DNA from: JARIHD01 sp036392795
GTDB lineage: Bacteria > Patescibacteriota > Saccharimonadia > Saccharimonadales > UBA4665
Assembly (NCBI GenBank): GCA_036392795.1
Contig: DASVXH010000084.1
Span: forward strand, 1-28,230
Direction: 5' to 3'
Length of the DNA stretch: 28,230 nucleotides
In this document: piece after piece, positions 1 to 7,883 of the stretch
How the letters are laid out: every line of letters starts with the position of its first letter
How positions within the stretch are numbered: position 1 is the stretch's first letter
The notes under the pieces: generated by a model
The model's input: the letters and a program-made list of their open reading frames with translations, nothing else
Databases searched by the model: none
Told to the model about the DNA's origin: nothing
Translations under genes and position numbers: made by a program

Positions 1-1
1 C

Positions 2-340
2 GTCGGTGCTGATCCACGACGCGTAGAATCGAGCGTACATACATACGCCCGCAGTTTTCAAAAGAGCGCCGTGATGAATGGCAACCCTACCGATTACCAT
101 AGATTTGGACTGGAATGGACGCCAGAAACACTAACGTTCACCGTCGACGGCAACGTTTACCATACCGTCAAAAAAGCCTCCAACAATCCCGATGAATGGC
201 CCTTTGATCAGGAAATGTATCTAATCATCAACCTAGCCATGGGCGGTAGAATGGGCGGCGAGATTGATGATTCGCACAGCCTGTGGACAATGCAGGTCAA
301 AAACATAGCCTACTTCCCTTATATAAGCCCTCAACAGTAG
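2..340 (+). CDS. C-terminal part of a GH16-family (laminarinase-like) glycoside hydrolase, cut by the window edge
   Basis: The reading frame is open from base 2, so the gene begins outside the window and the GTG at 71 is internal. The visible residues carry the typical end of a GH16 beta-jelly-roll: an 'H-T' strand, then YHRFGLEWTPETLTFTVDG, then WPFDQEMYLIINLAMGG, and a closing strand with a Trp. These match the conserved C-terminal half of bacterial endo-beta-1,3-glucanases. The catalytic ExDxxE segment lies upstream and cannot be checked. The gene sits 92 nt before a glycosyltransferase and a polysaccharide deacetylase on the same strand, so trimming of a self-made or host polysaccharide is a reasonable role. 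The substrate is inferred only. The fold call is strong and the precise specificity unknown. Confidence 0.8.
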   Translation, partial: VGADPRRVESSVHTYARSFQKSAVMNGNPTDYHRFGLEWTPETLTFTVDGNVYHTVKKASNNPDEWPFDQEMYLIINLAMGGRMGGEIDDSHSLWTMQVKNIAYFPYISPQQ

Positions 341-432
341 GTGTTGTAAAAATTTCTGTTTGTAATGTTCGTTTTTTAGGTTTATCGTGGGTGTAGGCAT
401 TACCTTTTACCTAAACCTGATGGACGACCAAA

Positions 433-1551
433 ATGCAGAAGCGACCGCACGCCTCCGAGGCTGAAATTAGAGCCTTGGCTCTTCTTTTGCCTGGCCACAA
501 CGAAGAATTAATTATAGAAACCACCATTGCTTCGGCGCTGGCCGCCGGACAGAATATAGAAGATATTTATGTGGTCGACGATGCCTCGACCGACCATACT
601 TCACAAAAAGCTCTCAATCTTTTGCCCAAAGAAAACGTGGTGCGCGTACGCCGCAGCGGCAAGGCCGTGGCCGTTCAAAAGGCCATCAAAAGATTTAATC
701 TTACCCGTCGTTACACTTGGCTTCATGTCGCTGATGCCGACAGTGTTTTTTGCCCGCATTATTTTGAAATTTACCGGGCTGGTCTGGACTCTAAGCGCTA
801 TGCAGCGGCCGTGGGTTTTGTGCAAAGTATGCGTGGAAATTGGATCGCCTGCTACCGCTGCTTCAACTACACCTACGGCCAGCATATTTTTCGCCGGGTA
901 CAGGGTTGGTTTAATATGATTTCAGTTTTGCCTGGGCCGGTTACCTGTTTCCGTACGGATATAATCGATCAATTGGATTTCCGCAGCGGTAGTCTCACCG
1001 AAGACTTTGATCTGACGTTGCAAATTCATCGCAAAAAAATCGGACGAATTCGATTTATTCCAGAAGCGGTCAACTTTACCCAGGACCCTCGTACACTTCA
1101 GGATTTTTGCAAGCAAACAGCTCGCTGGCAACGGGGCTTTTTCCAAGGAGTGCAGCGGCACCACATCTGCCGACGGGCCCAGCGCATTGATGTCAGCGTC
1201 AGCTACCAGATGATAGAGACACTATTTTATTTGGTTCAGGTACTGGTGGTCATTCCATACTTCGTATTTATTTTGCACAATACTAATTACTTGCAAATGC
1301 TGGTCGCCGGCGACGCAATCATCCTACTGACATTAGCGATTGCCTCGGCACTGGCTGCCCGCCGGCTGAGCGTGCTGTATGCACTGCCCTACTACTACCC
1401 GCTGCGTCTACTGGAGTTAGGCATTTTTGTGTGGGCATTTGTGGAAGTGATTATTTTGCATCGATATACTTCGCAGCAGGAAAGAGGCTGGGCCACAGAA
1501 GGACGGCGATACCAATTAAATTCCAAAGCGTTGCGGGACACTGCGCGCTGA
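433..1551 (+). CDS. Processive family 2 glycosyltransferase, membrane-bound (PgaC/hyaluronan-synthase-like)
   Basis: This 372-residue protein has a GT-A fold with all the marks of a processive GT2 enzyme. There is a nucleotide-binding VVDDAST with D49/D50, a metal-binding D101-A-D103, a TED motif at 189-191 holding the catalytic Asp, and QTARW at 228-232 (QxxRW). Three hydrophobic stretches follow near 262-281, 289-310 and 325-345, as in synthases that make and export a polymer in one step. No N-terminal membrane segments precede the catalytic domain, unlike E. coli PgaC. The stop lies three bases before the start of a polysaccharide deacetylase, so the two are almost certainly co-transcribed, as pgaC/pgaB-type genes are. 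A beta-linked amino-sugar polymer is the likely product, but that is inference. No good Shine-Dalgarno is visible before the ATG. Confidence 0.88.
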   Translation: MQKRPHASEAEIRALALLLPGHNEELIIETTIASALAAGQNIEDIYVVDDASTDHTSQKALNLLPKENVVRVRRSGKAVAVQKAIKRFNLTRRYTWLHVADADSVFCPHYFEIYRAGLDSKRYAAAVGFVQSMRGNWIACYRCFNYTYGQHIFRRVQGWFNMISVLPGPVTCFRTDIIDQLDFRSGSLTEDFDLTLQIHRKKIGRIRFIPEAVNFTQDPRTLQDFCKQTARWQRGFFQGVQRHHICRRAQRIDVSVSYQMIETLFYLVQVLVVIPYFVFILHNTNYLQMLVAGDAIILLTLAIASALAARRLSVLYALPYYYPLRLLELGIFVWAFVEVIILHRYTSQQERGWATEGRRYQLNSKALRDTAR

Positions 1552-1554
1552 ACT

Positions 1555-2946
1555 ATGAATATTTTTAAAATCAAACGATCACCGAAACCCTTATGGCAGC
1601 GCCGAAATGCCGCTTTAAGCATCTGCTTTACGGCCTTGACACTTCTGTATGTTGTATATCGTGTAGCGGTGTTAGGAGGCGCCGGCGGCGTGGGAAGTCT
1701 AGTTGTTCATCCGCAGCACTTGCCTGATATTGGTTGTCTTGGCGAACATTTGCACGAAGTCCCCGCCAAAGATCGTTCCAGCATCTCAAGCGCCTACCAA
1801 CATTTTTTGCGGCAGCAACGACCTATAAGCGGCAATCTGATTCCCAATACCGAACTGGTAGTCGCCGATCCCGATATCGGGCCGCGCAATTTTTACCGTA
1901 CTACTGAAAACAATGCCATAAGCTATAGCGTTCTGCAGGATAGTCGCGCAGGCGAACGTTTTCTGCGCGTTAGCAATACCCAGGCAAGTAAAGGTCAAAA
2001 AGGCACTTGGGTTAGTGAGTTTATTCCAGTCGCCGCCGATGCGTCTTATCGGTATGCATTTGAGTACCGTGCCGACGTCAAGGCATTGGTTACCCTTGAG
2101 TATAAGACGACTAAGGATACGTACGCATACGAAACCGCAGCGGTCTTGCCGGCTACTGCCGCCTGGCAACGATTTACCGGATACATGGGCAACCATCGGG
2201 ACATGCTGGCCTTTCGATTTGTCATTACAACCGAAACGGCTGGCCAGCTGGATAGCCGGCGATTTATTACCGAACGGCTGGCCCCTTCCGGGAATACGAA
2301 CGGCATAGTAACTATCAGCTTTGATGATGGCTGGCAAAGCATCGCCGACGTCGCCATTCCGTTACTGGATGGGTACGGTTTTAAGACCACACAATTTATT
2401 ATCAGCGAGGCCGCCAAAGCCAACATGAACGAATATATGAATATGCCGACCTTGCGCAAACTACATCGTCAAGGACACGAAATCGGTTCGCACTCTATGC
2501 TCCACTGCAATCAGGCGGCGCTAAGCTCGGCGCGCATTACGAGCGATGCAGCGGAGAGCAAGGCAATGCTGGAGCGCCAGAAACTTGGCCCCATCAAAGC
2601 TTTTGCTTATCCGTACGGCATTTATTCCGACCAGACGCAGAGTATTTATGCCCGGCAATACCCGCTTGTTCGAACGTCCGATCAGGGCTATAACGACGCC
2701 TACTTTGATGCCGGAGCCATTACTACTTTTGCCGTAAACAGCGACACACCGGACATGCTCATACAATCCTGGCTGGAGCACGCCCGAACACACAAACTTT
2801 GGGTTGTCCTGGTGTATCACCACGTTGACGAAAAGGGCCTTTACAGCGTAACGGCGAGCAGGTTTAAAGAACAGCTCCAGCTTATTCAAAAAAGCGGCCT
2901 GCCCGTTATGACACTGAGCGATGCAGCCGCCAGGATGCGCCCCTAA
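1555..2946 (+). CDS. Secreted or anchored polysaccharide deacetylase (NodB homology, carbohydrate esterase family 4 type)
   Basis: The 463-residue protein begins with a basic stretch and one hydrophobic segment (about 22-45), an uncleaved anchor or signal peptide. A beta-rich region of about 80-245 has no recognised catalytic motif and looks like a carbohydrate-binding jelly roll. The NodB domain follows: SFDDGW with D257/D258, the metal-binding H313-x3-H317, the AFAYPYG segment, and a late LVYHH at 419-423 that supplies the last motif. Together these are the CE4 motifs, so a metal-dependent N- or O-deacetylase acting outside the membrane is well supported. It starts three bases after the glycosyltransferase stop, which suggests translational coupling and modification of that enzyme's polymer, like PgaB or IcaB. 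An alternative is a peptidoglycan or host-glycan deacetylase. Confidence 0.88.
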   Translation: MNIFKIKRSPKPLWQRRNAALSICFTALTLLYVVYRVAVLGGAGGVGSLVVHPQHLPDIGCLGEHLHEVPAKDRSSISSAYQHFLRQQRPISGNLIPNTELVVADPDIGPRNFYRTTENNAISYSVLQDSRAGERFLRVSNTQASKGQKGTWVSEFIPVAADASYRYAFEYRADVKALVTLEYKTTKDTYAYETAAVLPATAAWQRFTGYMGNHRDMLAFRFVITTETAGQLDSRRFITERLAPSGNTNGIVTISFDDGWQSIADVAIPLLDGYGFKTTQFIISEAAKANMNEYMNMPTLRKLHRQGHEIGSHSMLHCNQAALSSARITSDAAESKAMLERQKLGPIKAFAYPYGIYSDQTQSIYARQYPLVRTSDQGYNDAYFDAGAITTFAVNSDTPDMLIQSWLEHARTHKLWVVLVYHHVDEKGLYSVTASRFKEQLQLIQKSGLPVMTLSDAAARMRP

Positions 2947-2954
2947 ACACCCTC

Positions 2955-2970
2955 TGTTATACTAGGGATT
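2955..2970 (+). promoter_or_regulatory. Extended -10 promoter directly before the P-type ATPase
   Basis: TATACT (2958-2963) is preceded by TG one base earlier (2955-2956) and followed by only 7 nt before the ATG at 2971. Transcription should therefore start at or next to the start codon, giving a leaderless mRNA. No Shine-Dalgarno is present. The element lies just after the stop of the deacetylase gene. Confidence 0.6.
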
Positions 2971-4812
2971 ATGTGGAAAAATATCAGGCATTTTATAAAA
3001 CATTATTATTTATTTGTTATCGCAGCCTTAGGCGCACTTGCGGCGCTATCGCTGGATATTTTAGGCTATGACGCTATTGCCCGCTGGATTTTAATTGTCG
3101 TCATTGGCGGCGAAACGCTGGCCTTGATTTTAGGAATGATCCAGGATTTACGCGAAGGCACCTACGGCGTCGATATTCTGGCCGCAACCGCAATCATAAC
3201 CGCACTGATTATGCAGGAATATTGGGCTGCCATGGTCATTGTACTCATGCTAACTGGCGGTGAGTCGCTGGAAGATTTTGCCGAGCATCGCGCTCGCCGT
3301 GAATTGGACGCCCTATTAAAACGCGCACCGCAAAAAGCACACATTATGCGAGGCAAACAAGAGATCGAAGTTCGTGCCAGTGAAGTTAAACCCGGAGACA
3401 CAATAATTGTTCGGCCGGGCGAAGTCGTGCCTGTTGACGCTCATATTCTGGCAGGCACATCCAGCCTGGACGAATCCAGTCTGACCGGCGAAAGTCTCCC
3501 CCAACCCAAAAAACCCGGCCAGGACATCATGAGTGGCTCGGTTAATGCCGATGGTGTTTTGACTGCCGAGGCGCTACACTCGGCAGCCGACAGTCAATAC
3601 GAACAGATCATCAAACTAGTCCGGGCGGCTAGCCACAGCAAAGCGCCGTTTGTTCGAATGGCTGACCGCTACGCTATTCCATTTACTATTATTTCGTTTG
3701 GCATAGCCGGTACGGCGTGGATATTGAGCGGAGATTCGCTACGATTTTTGCAGGTCTTGGTTGTAGCTACGCCTTGTCCCCTCATTTTGGCGGCACCTAT
3801 TGCCATTATTTCTGGCATGAGCCGCGCAGCCAAACAGGGAATAATCATAAAGAACGGTTCGGCGCTGGAACAGCTAGCTGCCGCCGAAACCTTTGCTTTC
3901 GATAAAACCGGCACCCTTACTAATGGCACACCGGTGGTTGACGGCGTAAAAGCCTATCACGGCTTTAAGCAATCAGAAATATTGGAAACCGCTGCAGCCC
4001 TGGAACAACACTCCAACCATGCCCTCGCCCGCGCCGTAATCGAAAAAGCAGCCAAGGCGGGCCATCGTCTCCCAAAAGTCAAAAACATCAAAGAAAAAGC
4101 TGGCTTTGGATTAGAAGCACGGCTAGGCGGCAAAACCGTTCTCGTGGGACGACTTTCCGTTCTAGAAGATGCCGATGTAGAATTGCCGGCCACTTTTAAC
4201 GCCCGAAAAATTCAGCAAACAGCTGCCTTTGTAGCGATTGGCGGCAAACTGGCGGGCGTAATTACCTTTAAAGACGAAATCCGAACGGAGGCAAAAACAA
4301 CTTTGCAACGCTTACGCGCCATGGGTGTTCGCGATATCTTGATGGTGACAGGCGACAACAAATCGATCGCCGGGGCCGTTGCAAAAAAATTGGGCATCAA
4401 GAGATTCTTTGCCGAAGCACTGCCGGGCGACAAAATTCACGCGATTGAAACGGCCGAGCAGAGACCGGTCGCATTTGTAGGTGACGGCGTCAATGATGCA
4501 CCTGTTTTAACAGCAAGTAATGTCGGCATCGCTCTTGGCGCCCGCGGTTCAACGGCTGCCAGCGAATCGGCCGATGTCGTCGTAATGCTCGACAGCCTGG
4601 AACACGTGGCCAATAGCCGCGAGATTGCTCGCCGTACCCTTACCATTGCCAAACAGAGTATTCTGGTAGGTATTGGCTTAAGCGTCGTCCTGATGCTTAT
4701 CTTTGCAACCGGCAAGTTTAAGCCCATCTACGGAGCCGCTATCCAGGAAGTTGTAGACGTAGTAGTTATTATAAACGCTCTTCGCGCGCATCGCGGCGCC
4801 AAAAAGAAATAG
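2971..4812 (+). CDS. Heavy-metal-translocating P1B-type ATPase
   Basis: The protein has 613 residues and the full P-type ATPase order: actuator-domain TGES (172-175), membrane metal-site motif T267-P-C-P270, phosphorylation site DKTGTLT with D311, and hinge GDGVNDAP (504-511). Two pairs of N-terminal helices (about 13-57 and 68-97), two more around 231-279 and two at the end (about 560-605) fit the P1B topology. The protein pumps soft metal ions across the membrane. It has no N-terminal metal-binding domain, and TPC replaces the commoner CPC or SPC. The nucleotide-domain HP dipeptide is H350-A351. These make the metal hard to assign; Cd/Zn/Pb or Cu are all possible. It has its own promoter and ends 6 nt from a convergent gene. 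Confidence 0.92.
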   Translation: MWKNIRHFIKHYYLFVIAALGALAALSLDILGYDAIARWILIVVIGGETLALILGMIQDLREGTYGVDILAATAIITALIMQEYWAAMVIVLMLTGGESLEDFAEHRARRELDALLKRAPQKAHIMRGKQEIEVRASEVKPGDTIIVRPGEVVPVDAHILAGTSSLDESSLTGESLPQPKKPGQDIMSGSVNADGVLTAEALHSAADSQYEQIIKLVRAASHSKAPFVRMADRYAIPFTIISFGIAGTAWILSGDSLRFLQVLVVATPCPLILAAPIAIISGMSRAAKQGIIIKNGSALEQLAAAETFAFDKTGTLTNGTPVVDGVKAYHGFKQSEILETAAALEQHSNHALARAVIEKAAKAGHRLPKVKNIKEKAGFGLEARLGGKTVLVGRLSVLEDADVELPATFNARKIQQTAAFVAIGGKLAGVITFKDEIRTEAKTTLQRLRAMGVRDILMVTGDNKSIAGAVAKKLGIKRFFAEALPGDKIHAIETAEQRPVAFVGDGVNDAPVLTASNVGIALGARGSTAASESADVVVMLDSLEHVANSREIARRTLTIAKQSILVGIGLSVVLMLIFATGKFKPIYGAAIQEVVDVVVIINALRAHRGAKKK

Positions 4813-4818
4813 TTTAAT

Positions 4819-5457
4819 CTAAATGCCGGTACTGAGTACCAGTGCAATAGCCAAGGGCATTACCAGATTGTCGGTTCCTTGAACGGCCAGGTTTTCGACG
4901 GCAGTAGCCAGAAAAGGCAACCATAATAATGTAGCAAAACTGGTCGAAGCATTGGCAAATAATCCGTATATGGCCAAAATACAAAATGATGTTATCAAAA
5001 AGGCGACGCTTCCTGCCAAGCTTTTCATGCGGCCAAATACACGGTAGCTATTGTTATCCCCCCAGCCTATACCAACGACTGCCGCAAGACCATCAGCAAG
5101 GCTTAAGTGCAACATAGCGGCCATAAAGACCCACTCGTTCGATGAGATAGTCGCCAAAAGACCGATAACGATTGCAAACAGCAGTTCGCCCGTGATACTG
5201 CGCTTGACGGCGTGAATCGACCGAAAAACATTAAACTTTATCGACAAACAAATGACCACGAAAAAGGCCAAACTTAGTAGTTGGATCTGACGCCAGCTCA
5301 AGAAAAAAGGCCAAAAGGCCACAAATGTTCCAACCGCAACATGCACAAATTTGCGTGTTAGTTCGGCATGGATATCTTTGGATCGTGACAAATATTCAGC
5401 GCCGAGCAGGATGCAAAAAGTAACACCAACGACGAAAATCGTCCAAAAAATACTCAT
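4819..5457 (-). CDS. CTP-dependent lipid kinase-like integral membrane protein (dolichol/phytol/diacylglycerol kinase family)
   Basis: This 212-residue protein has about seven hydrophobic segments. It carries the signatures of the SEC59/DGK1/VTE5 family: R35-K36-x2-H39 in an amphipathic early loop, SLADGLAAVVG with D122-G123, then K145-S146-x2-G-S (GRMKSLAGS), and a late E-N-...-GTDNL-P segment. Members phosphorylate polyprenols, phytol or diacylglycerol with CTP at the membrane. In a bacterium with little lipid synthesis it may recycle an isoprenoid or lipid carrier, but the substrate is inferred. The start is set by a TACAAT box six bases upstream that overlaps the end of the preceding cupredoxin gene. 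It converges with the P-type ATPase. Phosphatidate cytidylyltransferase is the nearest alternative family. Confidence 0.75.
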   Translation of the reverse strand: MSIFWTIFVVGVTFCILLGAEYLSRSKDIHAELTRKFVHVAVGTFVAFWPFFLSWRQIQLLSLAFFVVICLSIKFNVFRSIHAVKRSITGELLFAIVIGLLATISSNEWVFMAAMLHLSLADGLAAVVGIGWGDNNSYRVFGRMKSLAGSVAFLITSFCILAIYGLFANASTSFATLLWLPFLATAVENLAVQGTDNLVMPLAIALVLSTGI

Positions 5458-5472
5458 ACTGCTATTGTAGCA
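5458..5472 (-). promoter_or_regulatory. Extended -10 promoter for the lipid-kinase gene
   Basis: On the minus strand TGc-TACAAT (hexamer 5469 to 5464) is followed by six bases and then the ATG at 5457. It partly overlaps the stop of the cupredoxin gene. The spacing implies a leaderless transcript, although read-through from the upstream pair is also possible. Confidence 0.5.
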
Positions 5473-5910
5473 TTATTCCACTATGATGGTTGCTTGGTAA
5501 TTCAGTGGGTCTAAGAAGTCATGATAGGTAAAGGTGCCGCTTTTTTCGAATACGGCAGTATAGGTTTCATCCTTTAGAATCGCCTCGTTGCTCTTGAGCG
5601 AAGGCAACGAGGAGCTGGTTGGGTGCGGATCAGCAGCCGGCTGATGCAATCGGCTATCTTTATTCACCCACTGGATGCGATCACCTTTTTTGACCTTGAT
5701 AACCAGTGGGTTAAAGCCCGTTTCGGTTATTTCGACCGTTGCCACCGATGGCGGCAATACGCTGTCTTTACGTGTCATAATAAGGGCAAGAACACTTCCG
5801 ATCACAAGCACTGCCGCGGCCGCCATACTTATCAATGTTCGTTTGGAAGGTCGCCAGCGTCGCGCTTGTTTGGTGTTGCCTATATAAACGGTTGCCCGAT
5901 GTTCATCCAT
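5473..5910 (-). CDS. Membrane-anchored cupredoxin-like protein lacking the type 1 copper Cys (copy 1)
   Basis: The protein has 145 residues: a basic cytoplasmic tail, one membrane segment (about 26-46), and an extracytoplasmic plastocyanin-like beta-sandwich (57-145). The fold is shown by TGFNPLVIKVKKGDRIQWVN, the H89 loop, and GTFTYH before a terminal beta strand. In type 1 copper proteins the final loop is Cys-x(2-4)-His-x(2-4)-Met. Here it reads Y129-H130-D131-F-L-D-P-L-N, so Cys, His and Met are gone and only H89 of the usual ligands remains. Classic blue-copper electron transfer is therefore unlikely. Its start is 20 nt below the stop of the FN3 protein and is preceded by AAGGA. The same gene order recurs at 10851-12942. 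Confidence 0.85.
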   Translation of the reverse strand: MDEHRATVYIGNTKQARRWRPSKRTLISMAAAAVLVIGSVLALIMTRKDSVLPPSVATVEITETGFNPLVIKVKKGDRIQWVNKDSRLHQPAADPHPTSSSLPSLKSNEAILKDETYTAVFEKSGTFTYHDFLDPLNYQATIIVE

Positions 5911-5930
5911 TAGATTTATCCTTTTTCATT

Positions 5931-7562
5931 TCAGCGCTTTAGCAGCGCTACATCCATAGTAGTAATCTTTTTAGCCTGGATTTTGGCAGTTAACTCCTTA
6001 GTGTGGGACCCTTCAGCCCGATAGGTCACCTTGTAATTTCCGGGAGGCAGTTTGCTTATTTCGTAATTGCCTTGACTGTCGGTATCGTAGATATGTTTGA
6101 TACCTTTTACTCGGATTATTACATGAGCCTGGCTTTGGGCATTTTTGGCAAAGGTAACCTTGCCGCGAAGCATACCGGTGACAGGAATAGGATTGGCGAG
6201 AGTCTGCACTGAAACTATTGCCGATTTTTCACTCGCGTTCAAGGCGCTGTCTTTGGCCACAATATAGTAATTGTACTTGGTTGCCGGCGTCAGACCCGTA
6301 TCACCAAAACCGGTCTTAGAAACGGTAGCGACCTTTATTGCCGCACCCTTACCCGTACTGCGGAACACGTCATATGCCGCTACTCCGATGTTATCCGAGC
6401 TTGCCGTCCAGCTAAGGTTGATTTGGTTGGGATTCACACTGACTGCTTTGAGATTGGCCGGAGGTGCGGGCGGCTGCGAATCGGCCACTTTGGCAGTCTT
6501 AACTTCTACTACTACAGAAGGATTCGAAGAGTTTCCGGCCTGGTCAAAGGCCGCAACTTGGTAATTATATGTTGTTCCGGGCAGCGTGGTGCCATCTATA
6601 TAATCCAAGCCCATTGCCTGGCCTACGATTACGCTATTGCGAAGTATCCTGTAGCCAGCCACGCCAATATTATCGGTACTGGCAGCCCATTTGACGGTGA
6701 CCTTATTGGTGGAATCAACAACCGCACTAACATTACCCGGAACACTTGGGGCTTGCGCATCCCCACCCGCAACCGTTACCTGAACACTGTCAGAATTTAC
6801 ATTGCCCGAAATATCATAGGCCTTTGCCATGACATTTATCTTGCCATTAGCAGTGACTTTTGTATCCCAGTCATAGGTATATGGCGCAGCCATGTCTGAT
6901 GACTTCAGTACACCATTAATAAAAAAATCAACCTTGGCCACACTAACGTTATCCCGAGCAGTAACATTAACGGGCACAATTCCTTTGACGTTGGCGCCAT
7001 TTACGGGGGCAGTGATGTCGACCGATGGACCCTCCGTGTCTGAGGGAGCAGAGGTAGTGGCGCAGTTATCGCCGTTATTAACGGGAATACAATTTAGGTT
7101 TGATATCAAAAGTAGGCGGCCCAGTTTGACGCCGGGCTCACGGCCGATCATTTTGAGCGTATGACTTCCCGCTGTCAAATTCATTTGTATTTTTGATGCG
7201 ACACTGCCATTTTGGTAGTCGATCCATGTCCAAGCGTTGGGCGACAAGCCGCCATCACCTACCGTAAAGCAAGTACTGCCGTCAACTTCTAAAAGAAAGG
7301 AGTTATTGGAACTGTCCGGTACCAGTATTCGAGTCCAGATGCGATAGATAGCAGCACTACTAACATTCAGGGTTACACTTGCGCGGCCATAATCCGTACT
7401 CGGCGCACTACATGCAGCGGCGCTGGCTGAGGATGGAAGTATCATGAGTAGGCCGGTTGTCAGCATGACTCCAGCGACCGCGCCGATGGCAAATCTATTA
7501 AGCATGCGTTGCACCTGCAAACTGCTAGTGAGTTTATGCCAATTTCTCGATGTAGTTTTCAT
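5931..7562 (-). CDS. Secreted multidomain surface protein: CBM-like, Ig-like, two FN3 and a carboxypeptidase-regulatory domain (copy 1)
   Basis: The 543-residue protein has a signal peptide ending near SSASAA (about 44-49). A jelly-roll domain resembling CBM6/35 follows (about 50-165), with four Cys and the marks WIDYQNG and GVKLGR. Next are an Ig-like domain (about 178-268), two fibronectin type III domains (about 272-358 and 365-455) and a C-terminal carboxypeptidase-regulatory-like domain (about 462-543). No catalytic motif or LPxTG is seen, so it is probably an adhesin or glycan-binding surface protein. The ATG at 7562 overlaps a TATAAT box. If that box is the real promoter, translation would begin at the ATG at 7505, which has an AGGTG six bases upstream. 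The protein closely resembles the 11326-12942 product. Confidence 0.82.
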   Translation of the reverse strand: MKTTSRNWHKLTSSLQVQRMLNRFAIGAVAGVMLTTGLLMILPSSASAAACSAPSTDYGRASVTLNVSSAAIYRIWTRILVPDSSNNSFLLEVDGSTCFTVGDGGLSPNAWTWIDYQNGSVASKIQMNLTAGSHTLKMIGREPGVKLGRLLLISNLNCIPVNNGDNCATTSAPSDTEGPSVDITAPVNGANVKGIVPVNVTARDNVSVAKVDFFINGVLKSSDMAAPYTYDWDTKVTANGKINVMAKAYDISGNVNSDSVQVTVAGGDAQAPSVPGNVSAVVDSTNKVTVKWAASTDNIGVAGYRILRNSVIVGQAMGLDYIDGTTLPGTTYNYQVAAFDQAGNSSNPSVVVEVKTAKVADSQPPAPPANLKAVSVNPNQINLSWTASSDNIGVAAYDVFRSTGKGAAIKVATVSKTGFGDTGLTPATKYNYYIVAKDSALNASEKSAIVSVQTLANPIPVTGMLRGKVTFAKNAQSQAHVIIRVKGIKHIYDTDSQGNYEISKLPPGNYKVTYRAEGSHTKELTAKIQAKKITTMDVALLKR

Positions 7563-7585
7563 TATATGTTTTCTAGGACCCTAGA
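7561..7585 (-). promoter_or_regulatory. TATAAT box with an inverted repeat upstream, before the copy 1 FN3 gene
   Basis: The minus-strand hexamer TATAAT (7566 to 7561) overlaps the first possible ATG. Six bases upstream is the perfect inverted repeat TCTAGG-AC-CCTAGA (7572-7585). It lies in the -10/-35 spacer, where a dimeric repressor could bind. The operator function is inferred from position and symmetry only. Confidence 0.4.
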
Positions 7586-7687
7586 CGGTTATGTTTTAAG
7601 CTTACCTGAAGTTTGGCTAAAAATCCACGCAGGTGAATAACTTGCCAAAATGGTATCAGTATGGCTTACTAATAACATCTAGGTAAT

Positions 7688-7764
7688 CGGGGTGTGGCGC
7701 AGTTGGCTAGCGCGCAGCGTTCGGGACGCTGAGGTCGCAGGTTCAAGTCCTGTCACCCCGACCA
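7688..7764 (+). tRNA. tRNA-Pro (anticodon CGG)
   Basis: The 77-nt cloverleaf has a 7-bp acceptor stem (CGGGGTG/CACCCCG), D stem GCGC/GCGC and a 5-bp anticodon stem CAGCG/CGCTG. The loop TTCGGGA gives anticodon CGG with G37. The T arm is GCAGG-TTCAAGT-CCTGT, then discriminator A and an encoded CCA. It reads proline codon CCG. A weak hairpin (GGAAAC 7778-7783 with GTTTCC 7799-7804) follows without a T run, so no clear terminator is visible. The 320-nt gap between protein genes here (7563-7883) holds this tRNA and nothing else recognised. Confidence 0.96.
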
Positions 7765-7883
7765 GAAGAGACGAAAAGGAAACAAGGCAGGAAGACCCGT
7801 TTCCACAGGTTGCCAAATTTATAGAATATACCCACTCAGAGTTGCACCTCTAGCCAGAAGTAGGTTATTGCAGGCAGCCCGCT

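Noticed and set aside
1786..2337. Minus-strand frame of 183 codons inside the deacetylase
   Set aside because: No start signals and no domain; the plus-strand deacetylase has all its motifs.
7688..7804. tRNA-Pro(CGG) as the attachment site of an integrated element
   Set aside because: No integrase, no direct repeat of the tRNA 3' end and no phage or plasmid gene were found nearby.
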